From: a virus
Virus record (IMG/VR): IMGVR_UViG_3300042379_000314
Location: 1 to 23,411 of that record
Strand: one strand, 5' to 3'
Length of the DNA: 23,411 nucleotides
In this document: positions 12,394 through 20,140 of the stretch, piece by piece
Layout of the letters: each line of letters opens with the position of its first letter
Numbering within the stretch: position 1 is the stretch's first letter
Notes under the pieces: model-generated
What the model was told of the DNA's origin: nothing
Database searches by the model: none
Seen by the model: the letters and a program-made list of their open reading frames with translations, nothing else
Made by a program: the position numbers and the translations under genes

Positions 12394-14681
12394 TGGAAAA
12401 AGATAAACTAAAGTTATTTTGGGAAAACTTTTCTCTAATAACAGTATCAGACAATAAGATACCTAACTTTCCTTGGAAATCTTGTCAAACAGAAAAACAA
12501 AGTTTTGAAAAGTTTATTAAAAACTACGACTACAAAGGCGGTATTATAAAAAAAGATGGAACAGAAATACCTCCAACAGATAACTTTGGTATTGTTACAG
12601 GCTTTGAATATTTAGAAGTAATTGATATAGACCTAAAAGTTTTATCGACAGCTAAAGAGCAAGTGGCTTTTTGGGATGAATACTTAAAATATTTAAAAGA
12701 TAACATACTAGATTTTGACGACAAGTTTGTAGTTTATAAAACTAAAAATGCTGGTTATCATATACTTTATAAATCTAAAAGAGTACAGGGTAATTTAAAA
12801 CTATCAAAGTTAAAAGGACATAGTGAAGCTATTATAGAAACTAGAGGTGTTGGAGGTTATGTATTTACTTATCCAGACAATAAAGTTTCTAAGAAAAATT
12901 ATCATCAAGTAGATTTTATTTCAGATGATGATAGAGAAATAATTATGAGTTTCTCTAAAATGTATAACTACATTGATGAAGAACCTATACAGCCGATTAA
13001 AGACAAAAAAACTTACAAAGAGGGCGATATTACTCCTTGGGATGATTACAACAGTAAAACGAGTATTTTTGATGTTATAGGAACGGAATTTTCTATTGTA
13101 GCAAATCAGAATAAAAGATATGTTATAAAAAGACAAGGAGGTACTTCTCCTCACTCTGGATATATTTTTAAAGATACGGGTTGTATGTACTTATTTTCAA
13201 CTGGTACAGAATATCCACACGAAAAACTTATAACTCCATTTACTGCTTATGCTTTCAAAAATCATAGAGGAAACTTATCTGAAGCATCTAAATCACTTTA
13301 TGAACTTGGTTTTGGAACTCGATTTGTTAAAAATGAATTAGATTCAGAAAAAAAAACAATATTAGAGAAAGAAGAAAGTTTATACATCAACAAAGATGAT
13401 TTACAATTTCCTTTAGATATATTCCCCGATTCAATACAGGCTTACATTTTGGAGTGTAATAAAACCTTAGATAGTTCTATCGATTATATGGGTTGTGCTG
13501 TTTTGTGGCTAATATCTTTAAGTATTGGTAATAGTATGCAGATTGAAGTAAAAAGAGGTTGGAACGAAATTGCAACCTTATGGCTTTCAATAGTAGGTAA
13601 AGCTGGTATAGGTAAAACGCCATCTATTTCAAATATTATATTTCCGCTAGAGAAAATTAATAATAGAGAAATAGCTAACTACATAAAAGAATATGAGAAG
13701 TTTGATTTTTACGACAAGCTATCTAAAAAAGAACAAGAAGAATATCCAGAAGTTACAAAGCCTAAGAAAAAACAATTTATTGCAAATGATATTACTTTAG
13801 AAGCATTGGTTGACTTGCATCAAGAAAGCGATAATGCTGTCGGTGTTTTTAAAGATGAATTAGCTGGTTGGTTTAAAGATATGAATAAATATAAGCAAGG
13901 ATCTGATTTAGAGTTTTGGCTTTCTTGTTGGAGTGGAAAGTCTGTTAATTTGAATAGAATAACAAGAGCTGGTTCTTTTGTTTCTAAGCCGCTTATATCT
14001 GTGCTGGGAGGTATTCAACCTACTATCTTTAATACTTTTTATACTGATGAAAATAAAGAAAACGGTTTTATGGATAGGATGTTATTATCTTATCCAGAAC
14101 TTACAGTTGAAAGTTACAATGATAGAGAAATGGATTATAATACTATTCAATGGTATAGCGATACAATAATTTCATTTTTTGAAACTGTAAAGAATAAAAT
14201 AATTAAGAGGGATGAAGAACAAAATATTCAACCTATTTTAATAAAGTTTGGAAAAGAAGCAAAGATAGAGTGGATTAGAATCTTTAATAACATTACAGAA
14301 ACTCAAAACTCTGATTTAGAAAACGAGTATATGAAGTCAATGCTTCCTAAGCAAAAATCTTACATTCCTAGATTTGCACTCTTAATACACGCTTTTAATG
14401 CGATAGGTCAAACAAATTATAATTTTGAAGAAGTATCAAAGGAATCAATTTTAAAGGCTGAAAAGCTATCTAAATACTTTATTGCGATGGCTAAAAAAGT
14501 AAAGTTAGATAGTGTAGAAGTATCAGACTTAAAACAATCCATTAAAACACAAAATGGCAAAACAACATTTGAAAAGCTAAAAGCTATCAATGAAAGTAAT
14601 CCAGAATTTAATAGATTGAAAACTGCTGAACTTTTAGGAATATCTAGGCAACAAATCTATAATTTGATTAAAAAACTGTAA
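12393..14681 (+). CDS. Primase (AEP/Prim-Pol type) fused to DUF3987 helicase
   Basis: The 762-residue product combines two replication enzymes. Residues about 20-185 form an archaeo-eukaryotic-type primase domain: DID (78-80) as the metal-binding DxD, GYH (121-123) as the sxH-type motif, and an IIETRGVGGYV segment (148-158). Residues about 340-700 match a DUF3987 helicase-like domain: Walker A GKAGIGKTP (402-410), an acidic Walker B-like VGVFKDELAGW (483-493) and ISVLGGIQP (535-543). The C-terminus (742-762) is a short helix-turn-helix, TAELLGISRQQIYNLIKKL, that may bind DNA. It would unwind the origin and make primers. The gene ends at the edge of the repeat-rich region at 14675, the presumed origin, which its HTH might recognise. 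Confidence 0.88.
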   Translation: MEKDKLKLFWENFSLITVSDNKIPNFPWKSCQTEKQSFEKFIKNYDYKGGIIKKDGTEIPPTDNFGIVTGFEYLEVIDIDLKVLSTAKEQVAFWDEYLKYLKDNILDFDDKFVVYKTKNAGYHILYKSKRVQGNLKLSKLKGHSEAIIETRGVGGYVFTYPDNKVSKKNYHQVDFISDDDREIIMSFSKMYNYIDEEPIQPIKDKKTYKEGDITPWDDYNSKTSIFDVIGTEFSIVANQNKRYVIKRQGGTSPHSGYIFKDTGCMYLFSTGTEYPHEKLITPFTAYAFKNHRGNLSEASKSLYELGFGTRFVKNELDSEKKTILEKEESLYINKDDLQFPLDIFPDSIQAYILECNKTLDSSIDYMGCAVLWLISLSIGNSMQIEVKRGWNEIATLWLSIVGKAGIGKTPSISNIIFPLEKINNREIANYIKEYEKFDFYDKLSKKEQEEYPEVTKPKKKQFIANDITLEALVDLHQESDNAVGVFKDELAGWFKDMNKYKQGSDLEFWLSCWSGKSVNLNRITRAGSFVSKPLISVLGGIQPTIFNTFYTDENKENGFMDRMLLSYPELTVESYNDREMDYNTIQWYSDTIISFFETVKNKIIKRDEEQNIQPILIKFGKEAKIEWIRIFNNITETQNSDLENEYMKSMLPKQKSYIPRFALLIHAFNAIGQTNYNFEEVSKESILKAEKLSKYFIAMAKKVKLDSVEVSDLKQSIKTQNGKTTFEKLKAINESNPEFNRLKTAELLGISRQQIYNLIKKL

Positions 14682-14926
14682 AGTGTACACTAAAAAGTGT
14701 ACAGTTAGTTTACAGTAACTTTGTAGCATTGACAGTACTTAACAAGGAAAAGTGTAAACTGTTTACACTTTACACTAAAAATAAATTAAAAAAATATTTA
14801 TCAAAAAATATTTTATAAATAAAAAAAAGTGTACACTTTACAGTAAAAACGTTGTTAAGCCTTGTTATCATTGAAAAGTTACTGTAAACTACCACTGTAA
14901 ACTACTTTACACTTGTGTACACTTTT
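14675..14926. other. Putative replication origin: iterons around an A+T-only core
   Basis: The stretch between the primase-helicase and the next gene has no coding frame. It holds about ten copies of a 10-base family AGT(G/T)TA(C/A)A(C/G)T in both orientations: for example AGTGTACACT 14682, AGTGTACAGT 14696, AGTTTACAGT 14707, AGTGTAAACT 14751, AGTGTACACT 14828, and ACTGTAAACTA at 14881 and 14894. A near-perfect palindrome, AAAGTGTAAAC-T-GTTTACACTTT, spans 14749-14771. Between the two repeat clusters, 14777-14827 is almost pure A+T with several poly-A tracts. The left and right clusters are themselves rough inverted copies (TAGTTTACAGTAACTTT left; its complement right; ACAAGG left, CCTTGT right). 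Iterons plus an unwinding-prone core next to a primase-helicase is the usual form of an initiator-dependent origin. A repressor operator array is an alternative. Confidence 0.65.
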
Positions 14927-14941
14927 AAAAAGTAATAATTT

Positions 14942-15136
14942 ATGAATCCATTTGAAAATATTAATACAAATATCGATGAACAATCAAGAATCAGAGGAAC
15001 AATTGAAAGTGAAATTAGAATCTTTGAAAATAGAGTTTTATCAGTTAAAAGAGAAATCGATAATATTGAAGGACTTATTAAAATCAATGCCTTCTATTCG
15101 GACAAAAAAACGGACGATTTCTTATGGATTAACTAA
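14942..15136 (+). CDS. Small 64-residue coiled-coil protein
   Basis: The first gene after the origin-like region. The product (MNPFENINTNIDEQ onward) has a helical, heptad-rich middle (about 18-50, EIRIFENRVLSVKREIDNIE). First codon positions are rich in G and third positions are mostly A or T with few G, as in the neighbouring genes, which favours this frame over the overlapping frame from 14976. It ends 12 bases before the helicase gene. Function unknown. Confidence 0.65.
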   Translation: MNPFENINTNIDEQSRIRGTIESEIRIFENRVLSVKREIDNIEGLIKINAFYSDKKTDDFLWIN

Positions 15137-15148
15137 TGATTTAAACTA

Positions 15149-16423
15149 ATGGAACTTAGAGATTATCAAGTAAAGCTATCAAATGAAGCCACCGATATTT
15201 TAAAACGTAAAGGATTGGTTATATTGTGCCTAGCCGTAAGAACTGGAAAGACATTAACATCTTTGCAGACAGCTGAAAATTATGGAGCAAAAAATGTTTT
15301 GTTTGTTACAAAGCTAAAAGCGTTTAGCTCTATTCAATGGGATTATGACCAGATGGACTATAATTTTAAGATAACAATTATAAATAAAGAATCGTTACAT
15401 AAAGTCGATGATAGTTTTGATTTAGTTATTTTTGATGAATTTCACGGCTATTCAGCATACCCAAAGCCATCTGTATATCAGAAGTTAGCTAGGAAAAAAT
15501 ATAGCCATCTACCAATGATTTTATTATCAGGCACACCTACTCCAGAGAGCCATTCACAATGGTTTCATAGTTTGCAATTATCAGATAACAGTCCTTTCAA
15601 GGAATACAAAAACTTTTACAAATGGGCAGCCGATTTTGTTAATGTAAAGCAGAAGAACTTAGGCTTTACAAAAATTAATGATTATTCAGATGCAGACATT
15701 AAACATATCCAAAGACGTATTAAGTATTTTATTTTAACTTTTACACAAGCTGAATCAGGTTTTAAGACTGAAATTTCAGAAATGGTAATTGATGTTGAAA
15801 TGAAAGCAATTACTTATCAAATAATTGAAAGACTTAGAAAGGATTTAGTTGTAAAAAATTCACAAGGGCAAATAATATTAGCAGACACAGCAGTAAAATT
15901 GCAACAAAAACATTTACAGTTAGCAAGTGGAACTTGTAAGTTTGAAGATGGTAGTAGCAAAGTAATTGACTATTCAAAGGCTGAATATATTAGAGATAAT
16001 TTTAAAGATTATAAAATAGGAATATTTTATAAATTCAAAGAAGAATTAAATATGCTAAAAGAAATTTTAAAAGATAAACTCACAACAGATTTGGATGAAT
16101 TTAATGAAACCGATAAATGGATTGCGCTCCAGTTTCAATCAGGCAAAGAAGGGATTAGTCTTAAAGCAGCTAATTATATTGTTGCATTAAATATTGATTT
16201 CAGTAGCTCAACTTACTGGCAATTCAGGGATCGTATGTCGACTTTAGACAGAAAAGAAAATCAAATATTTTGGTTATTTTCAAAAGATAATGGCAAAACA
16301 AAGTCTATTGAAAGAATGGTTTACAAGAGTTTGATGAATAAAAAAGACTTCACTCTTGATTTGTACAAAAAAGATTTTGGAATTTCAGAAAAAATAAAAA
16401 AAACATCTTATGCTAGAAAGTAA
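15149..16423 (+). CDS. SF2 (DEAD/SNF2-like) DNA helicase
   Basis: The 424-residue product has the superfamily 2 motifs in order: LRDYQ (3-7) as a Q-like motif, Walker A AVRTGKT (29-35), LFVTK (51-55) as motif Ia, DEFH (96-99) as motif II, LLSGTPTPE (125-133) as motif III, and in the second RecA domain QSGKEGISLKAANYIVALN (motif V region) and YWQFRDRM (motif VI region with the Arg fingers). The compact size and SGTP motif resemble phage SNF2/UvsW-like helicases. It should act on the phage's replicating or recombining DNA. It overlaps the VRR-NUC gene by 14 bases, a pair found in many phages. Confidence 0.9.
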   Translation: MELRDYQVKLSNEATDILKRKGLVILCLAVRTGKTLTSLQTAENYGAKNVLFVTKLKAFSSIQWDYDQMDYNFKITIINKESLHKVDDSFDLVIFDEFHGYSAYPKPSVYQKLARKKYSHLPMILLSGTPTPESHSQWFHSLQLSDNSPFKEYKNFYKWAADFVNVKQKNLGFTKINDYSDADIKHIQRRIKYFILTFTQAESGFKTEISEMVIDVEMKAITYQIIERLRKDLVVKNSQGQIILADTAVKLQQKHLQLASGTCKFEDGSSKVIDYSKAEYIRDNFKDYKIGIFYKFKEELNMLKEILKDKLTTDLDEFNETDKWIALQFQSGKEGISLKAANYIVALNIDFSSSTYWQFRDRMSTLDRKENQIFWLFSKDNGKTKSIERMVYKSLMNKKDFTLDLYKKDFGISEKIKKTSYARK

Positions 16424-16673
16424 GATCCAAAGCAAAATAATTAAAAAGTTAGAGTTAAATGGTTATTTTGTAATAAAATTAATATCTACAAACAAAAACG
16501 GCATTGCTGACATTATAGCCTTAAAAGCTGGCAAGACAATTTTTATAGAAGTAAAGCAGCCAAATGGCGTTTTATCTGAATTGCAAAAGCTAAGAATTAA
16601 GCAATTAACCGATTTAGGCTTTGATTGCAAGGTATGGACAGATTACGAAGTCGATTTTATGTTAAATAATTAG
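16410..16673 (+). CDS. VRR-NUC domain nuclease
   Basis: The 87-residue protein is a stand-alone VRR-NUC domain of the PD-(D/E)xK superfamily. Visible motif residues are Gly31 and Asp34 in NGIADIIAL, Glu47 and Lys49 in FIEVKQPNG (the ExK pair), and Gln59 in SELQKLRIKQL. Length matches the phage mini-VRR-NUC proteins. It probably cuts branched or flapped DNA together with the SF2 helicase whose gene it overlaps. No DNA-binding extension is present. Confidence 0.92.
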   Translation: MLESKIQSKIIKKLELNGYFVIKLISTNKNGIADIIALKAGKTIFIEVKQPNGVLSELQKLRIKQLTDLGFDCKVWTDYEVDFMLNN

Positions 16674-16724
16674 TTTAATAAAAAAATTCTTTTAATCTTT
16701 GTTGAAACATTTAAATATAACATT

Positions 16725-16862
16725 ATGAGAAAACAATTTTACATCTGGAGAGAACAAGACCATCACTCTGAGAATTATTACAGAACAGAAGAACACGCTA
16801 AATTAAGAGCCGAGTTGAAAGGTTACGAGAATTACGAAATTAGAGAAGTTTATACAAGATGA
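16725..16862 (+). CDS. Small 45-residue aromatic, charged protein
   Basis: The frame starts at ATG 16725 in the recurrent context AACATTATG and ends by overlapping the next start as ATGA. The product begins MRKQFYIWREQDHH and is rich in E, R and Y. Both the start context and the coupling support translation. Function unknown. Confidence 0.65.
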   Translation: MRKQFYIWREQDHHSENYYRTEEHAKLRAELKGYENYEIREVYTR

Positions 16863-17113
16863 AACCATCTGAATTAAATTTATCAATTACGCCAAAACTT
16901 TCAAAGTTAGGCAGACCATACAGATTATTAAGTATTGGTAAAAATTTACAAGTTTCTTGCAAATGGATAAATAAAGTTGAACATTGGCACTGGTACTACT
17001 TTTTTATTTACACCGACGATTTGAGTTTATTCGGATTTGAATTTGATTACAACGATAATTTTGTACAGAAGTTTAACCACGAGGCAACTCGTAAAATATT
17101 AGATAATTTATGA
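16859..17113 (+). CDS. Hypothetical 84-residue aromatic-rich protein
   Basis: The product is rich in W, Y and F (HWHWYYFFIYTDD about 43-55) and probably a small beta-sheet protein. ATGA overlaps join it to both neighbours. There are no known motifs. It belongs to the run of small coupled genes after the VRR-NUC gene. Confidence 0.75.
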   Translation: MKPSELNLSITPKLSKLGRPYRLLSIGKNLQVSCKWINKVEHWHWYYFFIYTDDLSLFGFEFDYNDNFVQKFNHEATRKILDNL

Positions 17114-17358
17114 GCGACATTTCAAAATGTAACGACAACCTTTGCCCATCAAAAGAAATTTGTTATCGGTTTACTGCGCCAGTAAATGAATATAGACAAG
17201 CGTACATTAACACAAACCGAGAGGCGGATGCGTACAACTGCGATTTTTTTTGGCATAATGGAATTTGTAAATATTGCGGACAAAAAGAGGGAGTTCATAA
17301 AATGAGTTGTGAAACACATAAACAACAAATTAACCTTTCACCACAAGATAAACCCTAA
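17110..17358 (+). CDS. Cysteine-rich 82-residue protein, probably zinc-binding
   Basis: Cys residues come in clusters: CNDNLCPSKEICYRF (7-21), Cys45, CKYCG (53-57) and Cys69, plus His residues. The first cluster, C-x4-CP-x4-C-x-R, followed by a later Cys before FFWHN, is a pattern I associate with short phage proteins of unknown function. The second (CKYCG) is a zinc-knuckle half-site. One or two zinc sites are likely. Role unknown. Confidence 0.75.
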   Translation: MSDISKCNDNLCPSKEICYRFTAPVNEYRQAYINTNREADAYNCDFFWHNGICKYCGQKEGVHKMSCETHKQQINLSPQDKP

Positions 17359-17372
17359 ATTTTGGGGTTTAT
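17348..17372 (+). other. Hairpin over a stop codon, not a clear terminator
   Basis: ATAAACCC (17348-17355) pairs with GGGTTTAT (17365-17372), loop of nine bases. It spans the stop at 17358 and lies 18 bases before the next ATG. There is no T run, so it may stabilise or separate messages rather than end transcription. Confidence 0.4.
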
Positions 17373-17390
17373 GTAACAACAAAAAGTAAG

Positions 17391-17627
17391 ATGACACTAA
17401 AAGAAAAGTTTGATTGGTATTTATCTGGAGGAGAAAATTGTCCAGAAGCTAGTGAATGCGAAAAAATAGCAGATGAATTTGCTATTGGATTTGCAGAGTG
17501 GTTAACAAACGAACAATCTCCTTATTCTATTACGTATGGCAATCAAGAGGTAAGATTTTCAGATTTTCGAAAAGATTATACAATTAAAGAACTATTAGAA
17601 ATTTATAAAAAGGAAAAAGGATTATGA
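17391..17627 (+). CDS. Hypothetical 78-residue protein, related to the N-terminus of the next gene
   Basis: The product ends with FRKDYTIKELLEIYKKEKGL, very similar in form to ETYLYHELLEIFKKE in the next protein, and both have a preceding W-L segment (EWLTNEQ and TWLDDNY). The two therefore share a small helical module. It overlaps the next gene by four bases (ATGA). No known function. Confidence 0.75.
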   Translation: MTLKEKFDWYLSGGENCPEASECEKIADEFAIGFAEWLTNEQSPYSITYGNQEVRFSDFRKDYTIKELLEIYKKEKGL

Positions 17628-17977
17628 GTTTTGAAACTTGGTTAGACGACAATTATCCGTACAGAAATAGAAATTACAGAAATGAAAGATTATACGGTAA
17701 AAGCAAATATGATGAAACTTATTTATATCACGAACTATTAGAAATTTTTAAAAAAGAAACTATGACACCATTACATTACGATTCAGGACACGATTACGAC
17801 CTTATCGATGTTGCACTTAATTACAACCTTAATTTTTTCCGATTTAATGTACTTAAATACATTTGCAGAGCTGGAAAAAAACAAAACGAATTACACGATT
17901 TAGAAAAAGCAGTTGACTACCTACAACGAGAAATTAAAAATATTAGAGAAAACGAACTTAAAATTTTAGAAAAATGA
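17624..17977 (+). CDS. DUF3310 (T7 gp1.7-like) protein with N-terminal extra module
   Basis: Residues about 52-112 match DUF3310: H-Y-D..., then FNVLKYICRAGKK (74-86), then DLEKAVDYLQREI (92-104). The family includes T7 gp1.7, a nucleotide kinase acting on dGMP and dTMP, so a nucleotide-metabolism role is plausible but unproven. Residues 1-46 are a separate module shared with the preceding gene, and an internal ATG at 17762 (Met47) could start a DUF3310-only protein. ATGA overlaps join it to both neighbours. Confidence 0.82.
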   Translation: MSFETWLDDNYPYRNRNYRNERLYGKSKYDETYLYHELLEIFKKETMTPLHYDSGHDYDLIDVALNYNLNFFRFNVLKYICRAGKKQNELHDLEKAVDYLQREIKNIRENELKILEK

Positions 17978-18177
17978 TAGCAGTACTAACAACAGACCAA
18001 AAAATTTATCAACTTTACCTTTTACAAAATTCCTTAACTTTTATGGATGCTAGACAAATTTGTAGAAAATCCGATTTAGATGGAACAATTTACGATGATG
18101 TTATAGATTTAGATCCAAAGCAAAATGTTACCGACTGGGTGCGAGATAGAATAAAAAGTAAAACATTAGAATTATGA
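17974..18177 (+). CDS. Hypothetical 67-residue protein
   Basis: A small acidic protein (MIAVLTTDQKIYQLYLLQNS onward) joined to both neighbours by ATGA overlaps. The segment about 22-48 could be two helices. There are no known motifs. Similar short proteins are common in the early regions of phages. Confidence 0.7.
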   Translation: MIAVLTTDQKIYQLYLLQNSLTFMDARQICRKSDLDGTIYDDVIDLDPKQNVTDWVRDRIKSKTLEL

Positions 18178-18422
18178 AAAAAATTTTTACATTATTAGCA
18201 ATTACAATTTTTTTAAGTTGTAGCACAGAAAATTCAGAAAATACAAATAATAACGTACCAGAAGCAGATTGTTTATGCTATACAATTTTAGAAGCAAATG
18301 TTTTTACAATAGTTACTGGCAACCAATTTACCGCTGGGGTTATGGAAAACGATTGTACTGGAGTTCAAAAAAATTTTAATAGACCTGGAATTTATAGAGC
18401 AGGAGAAAAAATTTGTAATTAA
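18174..18422 (+). CDS. Small secreted lipoprotein
   Basis: The 82-residue product starts with a lipoprotein signal, MKKIFTLLAITIFLSC, with Cys16 as the lipidated residue, followed by a Ser/Asn/Glu-rich linker (17-31). The mature part has four Cys (33, 35, 58, 81) that may form two disulphides in the periplasm. It is the last gene of the replication unit, just before the terminator. Phage lipoproteins expressed early often block superinfecting phages at the receptor (for example T5 Llp); that is a reasonable inference here, not shown by sequence. Confidence 0.8.
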   Translation: MKKIFTLLAITIFLSCSTENSENTNNNVPEADCLCYTILEANVFTIVTGNQFTAGVMENDCTGVQKNFNRPGIYRAGEKICN

Positions 18423-18424
18423 AA

Positions 18425-18451
18425 AAAAAGCCTCAATTAAGAGGCTTTTTT
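18425..18451. terminator. Bidirectional terminator between plus and minus units
   Basis: AAAAAGCCTC (18425-18434), loop AATTAA, GAGGCTTTTT (18441-18450) plus one more T. The 10-bp stem has T runs on both strands. It is three bases past the lipoprotein stop, and the stop codon of the minus gene at 18433 lies inside it. Confidence 0.9.
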
Positions 18452-18624
18452 AATTTTCTGTAAATAAATAACATCGAGATCGGAATTTTTCCTAATTTTT
18501 TCTTAGGGTTGCTGTGGTTTCTAATATTTTGTTCGCTGCAATTTAATAGCTCCGAAATATCTTTATTATTAATTTTTAAAGCTTTCTTCATTTCCTTAAA
18601 TTCTTCGTGAGTGTAAACTTCCAT
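18433..18624 (-). CDS. Small helix-turn-helix protein
   Basis: The 63-residue product contains MKKALKINNKDISELLNCSE (about 12-31), followed by QNIRNHSNPKK: the second and third helices of a XRE-like helix-turn-helix. Length and basic C-terminus suit a minimal DNA-binding regulator. It is the last gene of the minus unit, and its stop codon lies inside the shared terminator. It may regulate the nearby promoters, but no operator can be assigned. Confidence 0.65.
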   Translation of the reverse strand: MEVYTHEEFKEMKKALKINNKDISELLNCSEQNIRNHSNPKKKLGKIPISMLFIYRKLKKPLN

Positions 18625-18689
18625 TTTTTTGCTGTTTTTATTAGTTTTAAGCGATTATTTTCTATTTTAGGTATGTAGATATAGTTTTG

Positions 18690-18806
18690 TTATTTATAAG
18701 CCTTAAAAAAGCTATTTAATAACCCAATTTCCAAAATACTTAATTCGGATAATTCTTTTCCGTTTACAGTCCATTTGCCGTTAATCTTTTCTATTATTGC
18801 TTTCAT
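18690..18806 (-). CDS. Small 38-residue protein
   Basis: The frame from ATG 18806 encodes MKAIIEKINGKWTVNGKELS and a hydrophobic-helical end. The start of the sequence has a balanced, folded-protein look (KINGKWTVNGKEL), and the gene fits the spacing of the minus unit. Function unknown. Confidence 0.55.
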   Translation of the reverse strand: MKAIIEKINGKWTVNGKELSELSILEIGLLNSFFKAYK

Positions 18807-18812
18807 TTTATT

Positions 18813-18878
18813 TTAGTAATTTATGTTTAAAGGTTTTGATCCAAAAAGTAAGTAAGATATTTTTTTGTAAAGTTTCAT
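18813..18878 (-). CDS. Possible 21-residue peptide
   Basis: The frame starts at ATG 18878 with an A-rich upstream stretch and ends six bases before the next minus start. The product is basic at the start with a short hydrophobic core. Placement is operon-like, but size prevents firm support. Confidence 0.3.
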   Translation of the reverse strand: MKLYKKISYLLFGSKPLNINY

Positions 18879-18882
18879 TTTT

Positions 18883-19080
18883 TTAATTTATTTGGTTATT
18901 GTTAATTTTTTCAAATTCTGTTATAGTGTGAATACCATCAACTAAATTTTTCCAGTACTCTATTTCGTTTCTATGTTTTAAAATATATCTTAAAAATCTA
19001 TTAATTTGTGCGCTATTGGCACAAAAAACATTAAATTTTGAGCCGTTATAAAATTTTACTTCAAATAGTGTTGTTTGCAT
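18883..19080 (-). CDS. Hypothetical 65-residue protein
   Basis: Begins with beta-like MQTTLFEVKFYNGSKFNVF and continues with a helical, basic middle (QINRFLRYILKHRNEIEYW, about 25-43). It starts five bases after the stop of the 253-residue gene. No known family; one of several small minus-strand accessory proteins. Confidence 0.65.
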   Translation of the reverse strand: MQTTLFEVKFYNGSKFNVFCANSAQINRFLRYILKHRNEIEYWKNLVDGIHTITEFEKINNNQIN

Positions 19081-19085
19081 TTTTT

Positions 19086-19847
19086 TTAATTTTTATAGTT
19101 TTGAAAATAATAATTTCGCATTGATCTATTGATATATTCAGGAACGTTTGAAAACATAGTAACACGTTCAGAATTTATATTTACATTATCTTTAAACGCA
19201 TCTAAATGCAAATCGTAACCGCTTATTTCATTAGTAACACTATTAAAGAAAGGCTTTACAGTTATTAAAAAATCAAAACCAGATATTTTATATTGTTTTT
19301 TAAAATCTAAATTTTCAGATTTTTTAAAAAATTCAATAGGTTCTATATTTTCAATTTTTTTATACTCAAAACCAATTTTTTCAGGGTTGGAAACGTCTAA
19401 TAAAAAAGATTTTAAGTACTTTTTTGAAAATTCCAAATCTTTATTAAATAAAACAATTTCACGTTCAAACCTTAAATGTTTATCGTAAAAATTATAAAAA
19501 GCGCACAAATTACCATTTTTTAAAATTTCGCATTTTATTTCAAAATTTTCTTTTTTAGCTTTATTAACTTTTGCCAAAATTGATTTTAATTCCTTAAATT
19601 CTAGATCCAAAAAATAAAAGTTTTGTAAATTATTTAAAGTTGCTGCACAATCTAAACCGACATTAAAAATTGTATTTTTATCATTTTTAATTACCGCCAC
19701 ATTGACTATTGGACGGTTGCAATTGTCGCAACAAACCGCATTTTCCAAACCGCCAGTATTAAAACTGTCTACTATATCGTAAACATCATTTAAAGGCAAA
19801 TTGTAACGTATTATTTTTTTAGTTTTTGTTTTTGTTTTAGTTTCCAT
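19086..19847 (-). CDS. Hypothetical 253-residue protein with zinc-ribbon-like N-terminus
   Basis: The largest gene of the minus unit. The N-terminus has a tract of alternating K and T (METKTKTKTKK). Then residues about 38-69 contain CCDNCNRPI (39-47) and VGLDCAATLNNL (63-74), a Cys-x2-Cys plus a distant Cys that could form an incomplete zinc ribbon. The rest (about 80-253) is helical and basic, then beta-rich. I do not recognise the family. The gene is markedly A+T-rich, with long T runs on the plus strand. A nucleic-acid-binding role is a guess. Confidence 0.75.
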   Translation of the reverse strand: METKTKTKTKKIIRYNLPLNDVYDIVDSFNTGGLENAVCCDNCNRPIVNVAVIKNDKNTIFNVGLDCAATLNNLQNFYFLDLEFKELKSILAKVNKAKKENFEIKCEILKNGNLCAFYNFYDKHLRFEREIVLFNKDLEFSKKYLKSFLLDVSNPEKIGFEYKKIENIEPIEFFKKSENLDFKKQYKISGFDFLITVKPFFNSVTNEISGYDLHLDAFKDNVNINSERVTMFSNVPEYINRSMRNYYFQNYKN

Positions 19848-19853
19848 TTTTTT

Positions 19854-20138
19854 TTAGTTTTTAATTTTAACAAAGTTTTTTTGTAAACCAGTATATTTTC
19901 TGTGGGTTGGTATTTTATCGGATCTTAGTTCTATAAATTCGCCAGCGTTTAATGTAAATATACTTTTGTCGTTAAATTTTAAGGTTATACCACTAAATGC
20001 AGCGCAATAAAAGTTAGTTACTATTTCGCCCGTTTTTTCGTTTCTTAGATCCCTAGTATCGTTAATATCGTTGTAATACATTACAAATCGTTGGTTCGTT
20101 TCAATATTTGTATAAATTCGTTGGGTTGGTCGTTTCAT
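19854..20138 (-). CDS. Hypothetical 94-residue beta-rich protein
   Basis: Basic start (MKRPTQRIYTNIETNQRFVM) followed by likely beta-strands and the segment TLNAGEFIELRSDKIP (about 62-77). No metal-binding or catalytic motif is seen. It lies two bases from the preceding gene and six from the next, so it belongs to a compact operon. Confidence 0.7.
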   Translation of the reverse strand: MKRPTQRIYTNIETNQRFVMYYNDINDTRDLRNEKTGEIVTNFYCAAFSGITLKFNDKSIFTLNAGEFIELRSDKIPTHRKYTGLQKNFVKIKN

Positions 20139-20140
20139 TT

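Noticed and set aside
14675-14926. CRISPR array
   Set aside because: The repeated 10-mers are short, occur in both orientations and have irregular spacing, unlike CRISPR repeats and spacers.
14976-15149. Overlapping 57-codon frame ending in TAATG with the helicase start
   Set aside because: It couples neatly with the helicase, and its product looks like a coiled coil, but first codon positions are poor in G and third positions rich in G compared with neighbours; the 14942 frame has the normal pattern. I treat it as a shadow, with some doubt.
16690-16704. Promoter-like TAATCTTTG before the 16725 gene
   Set aside because: One base too many between TA and TTTG and no TTG at -33; the gene may be transcribed from upstream.
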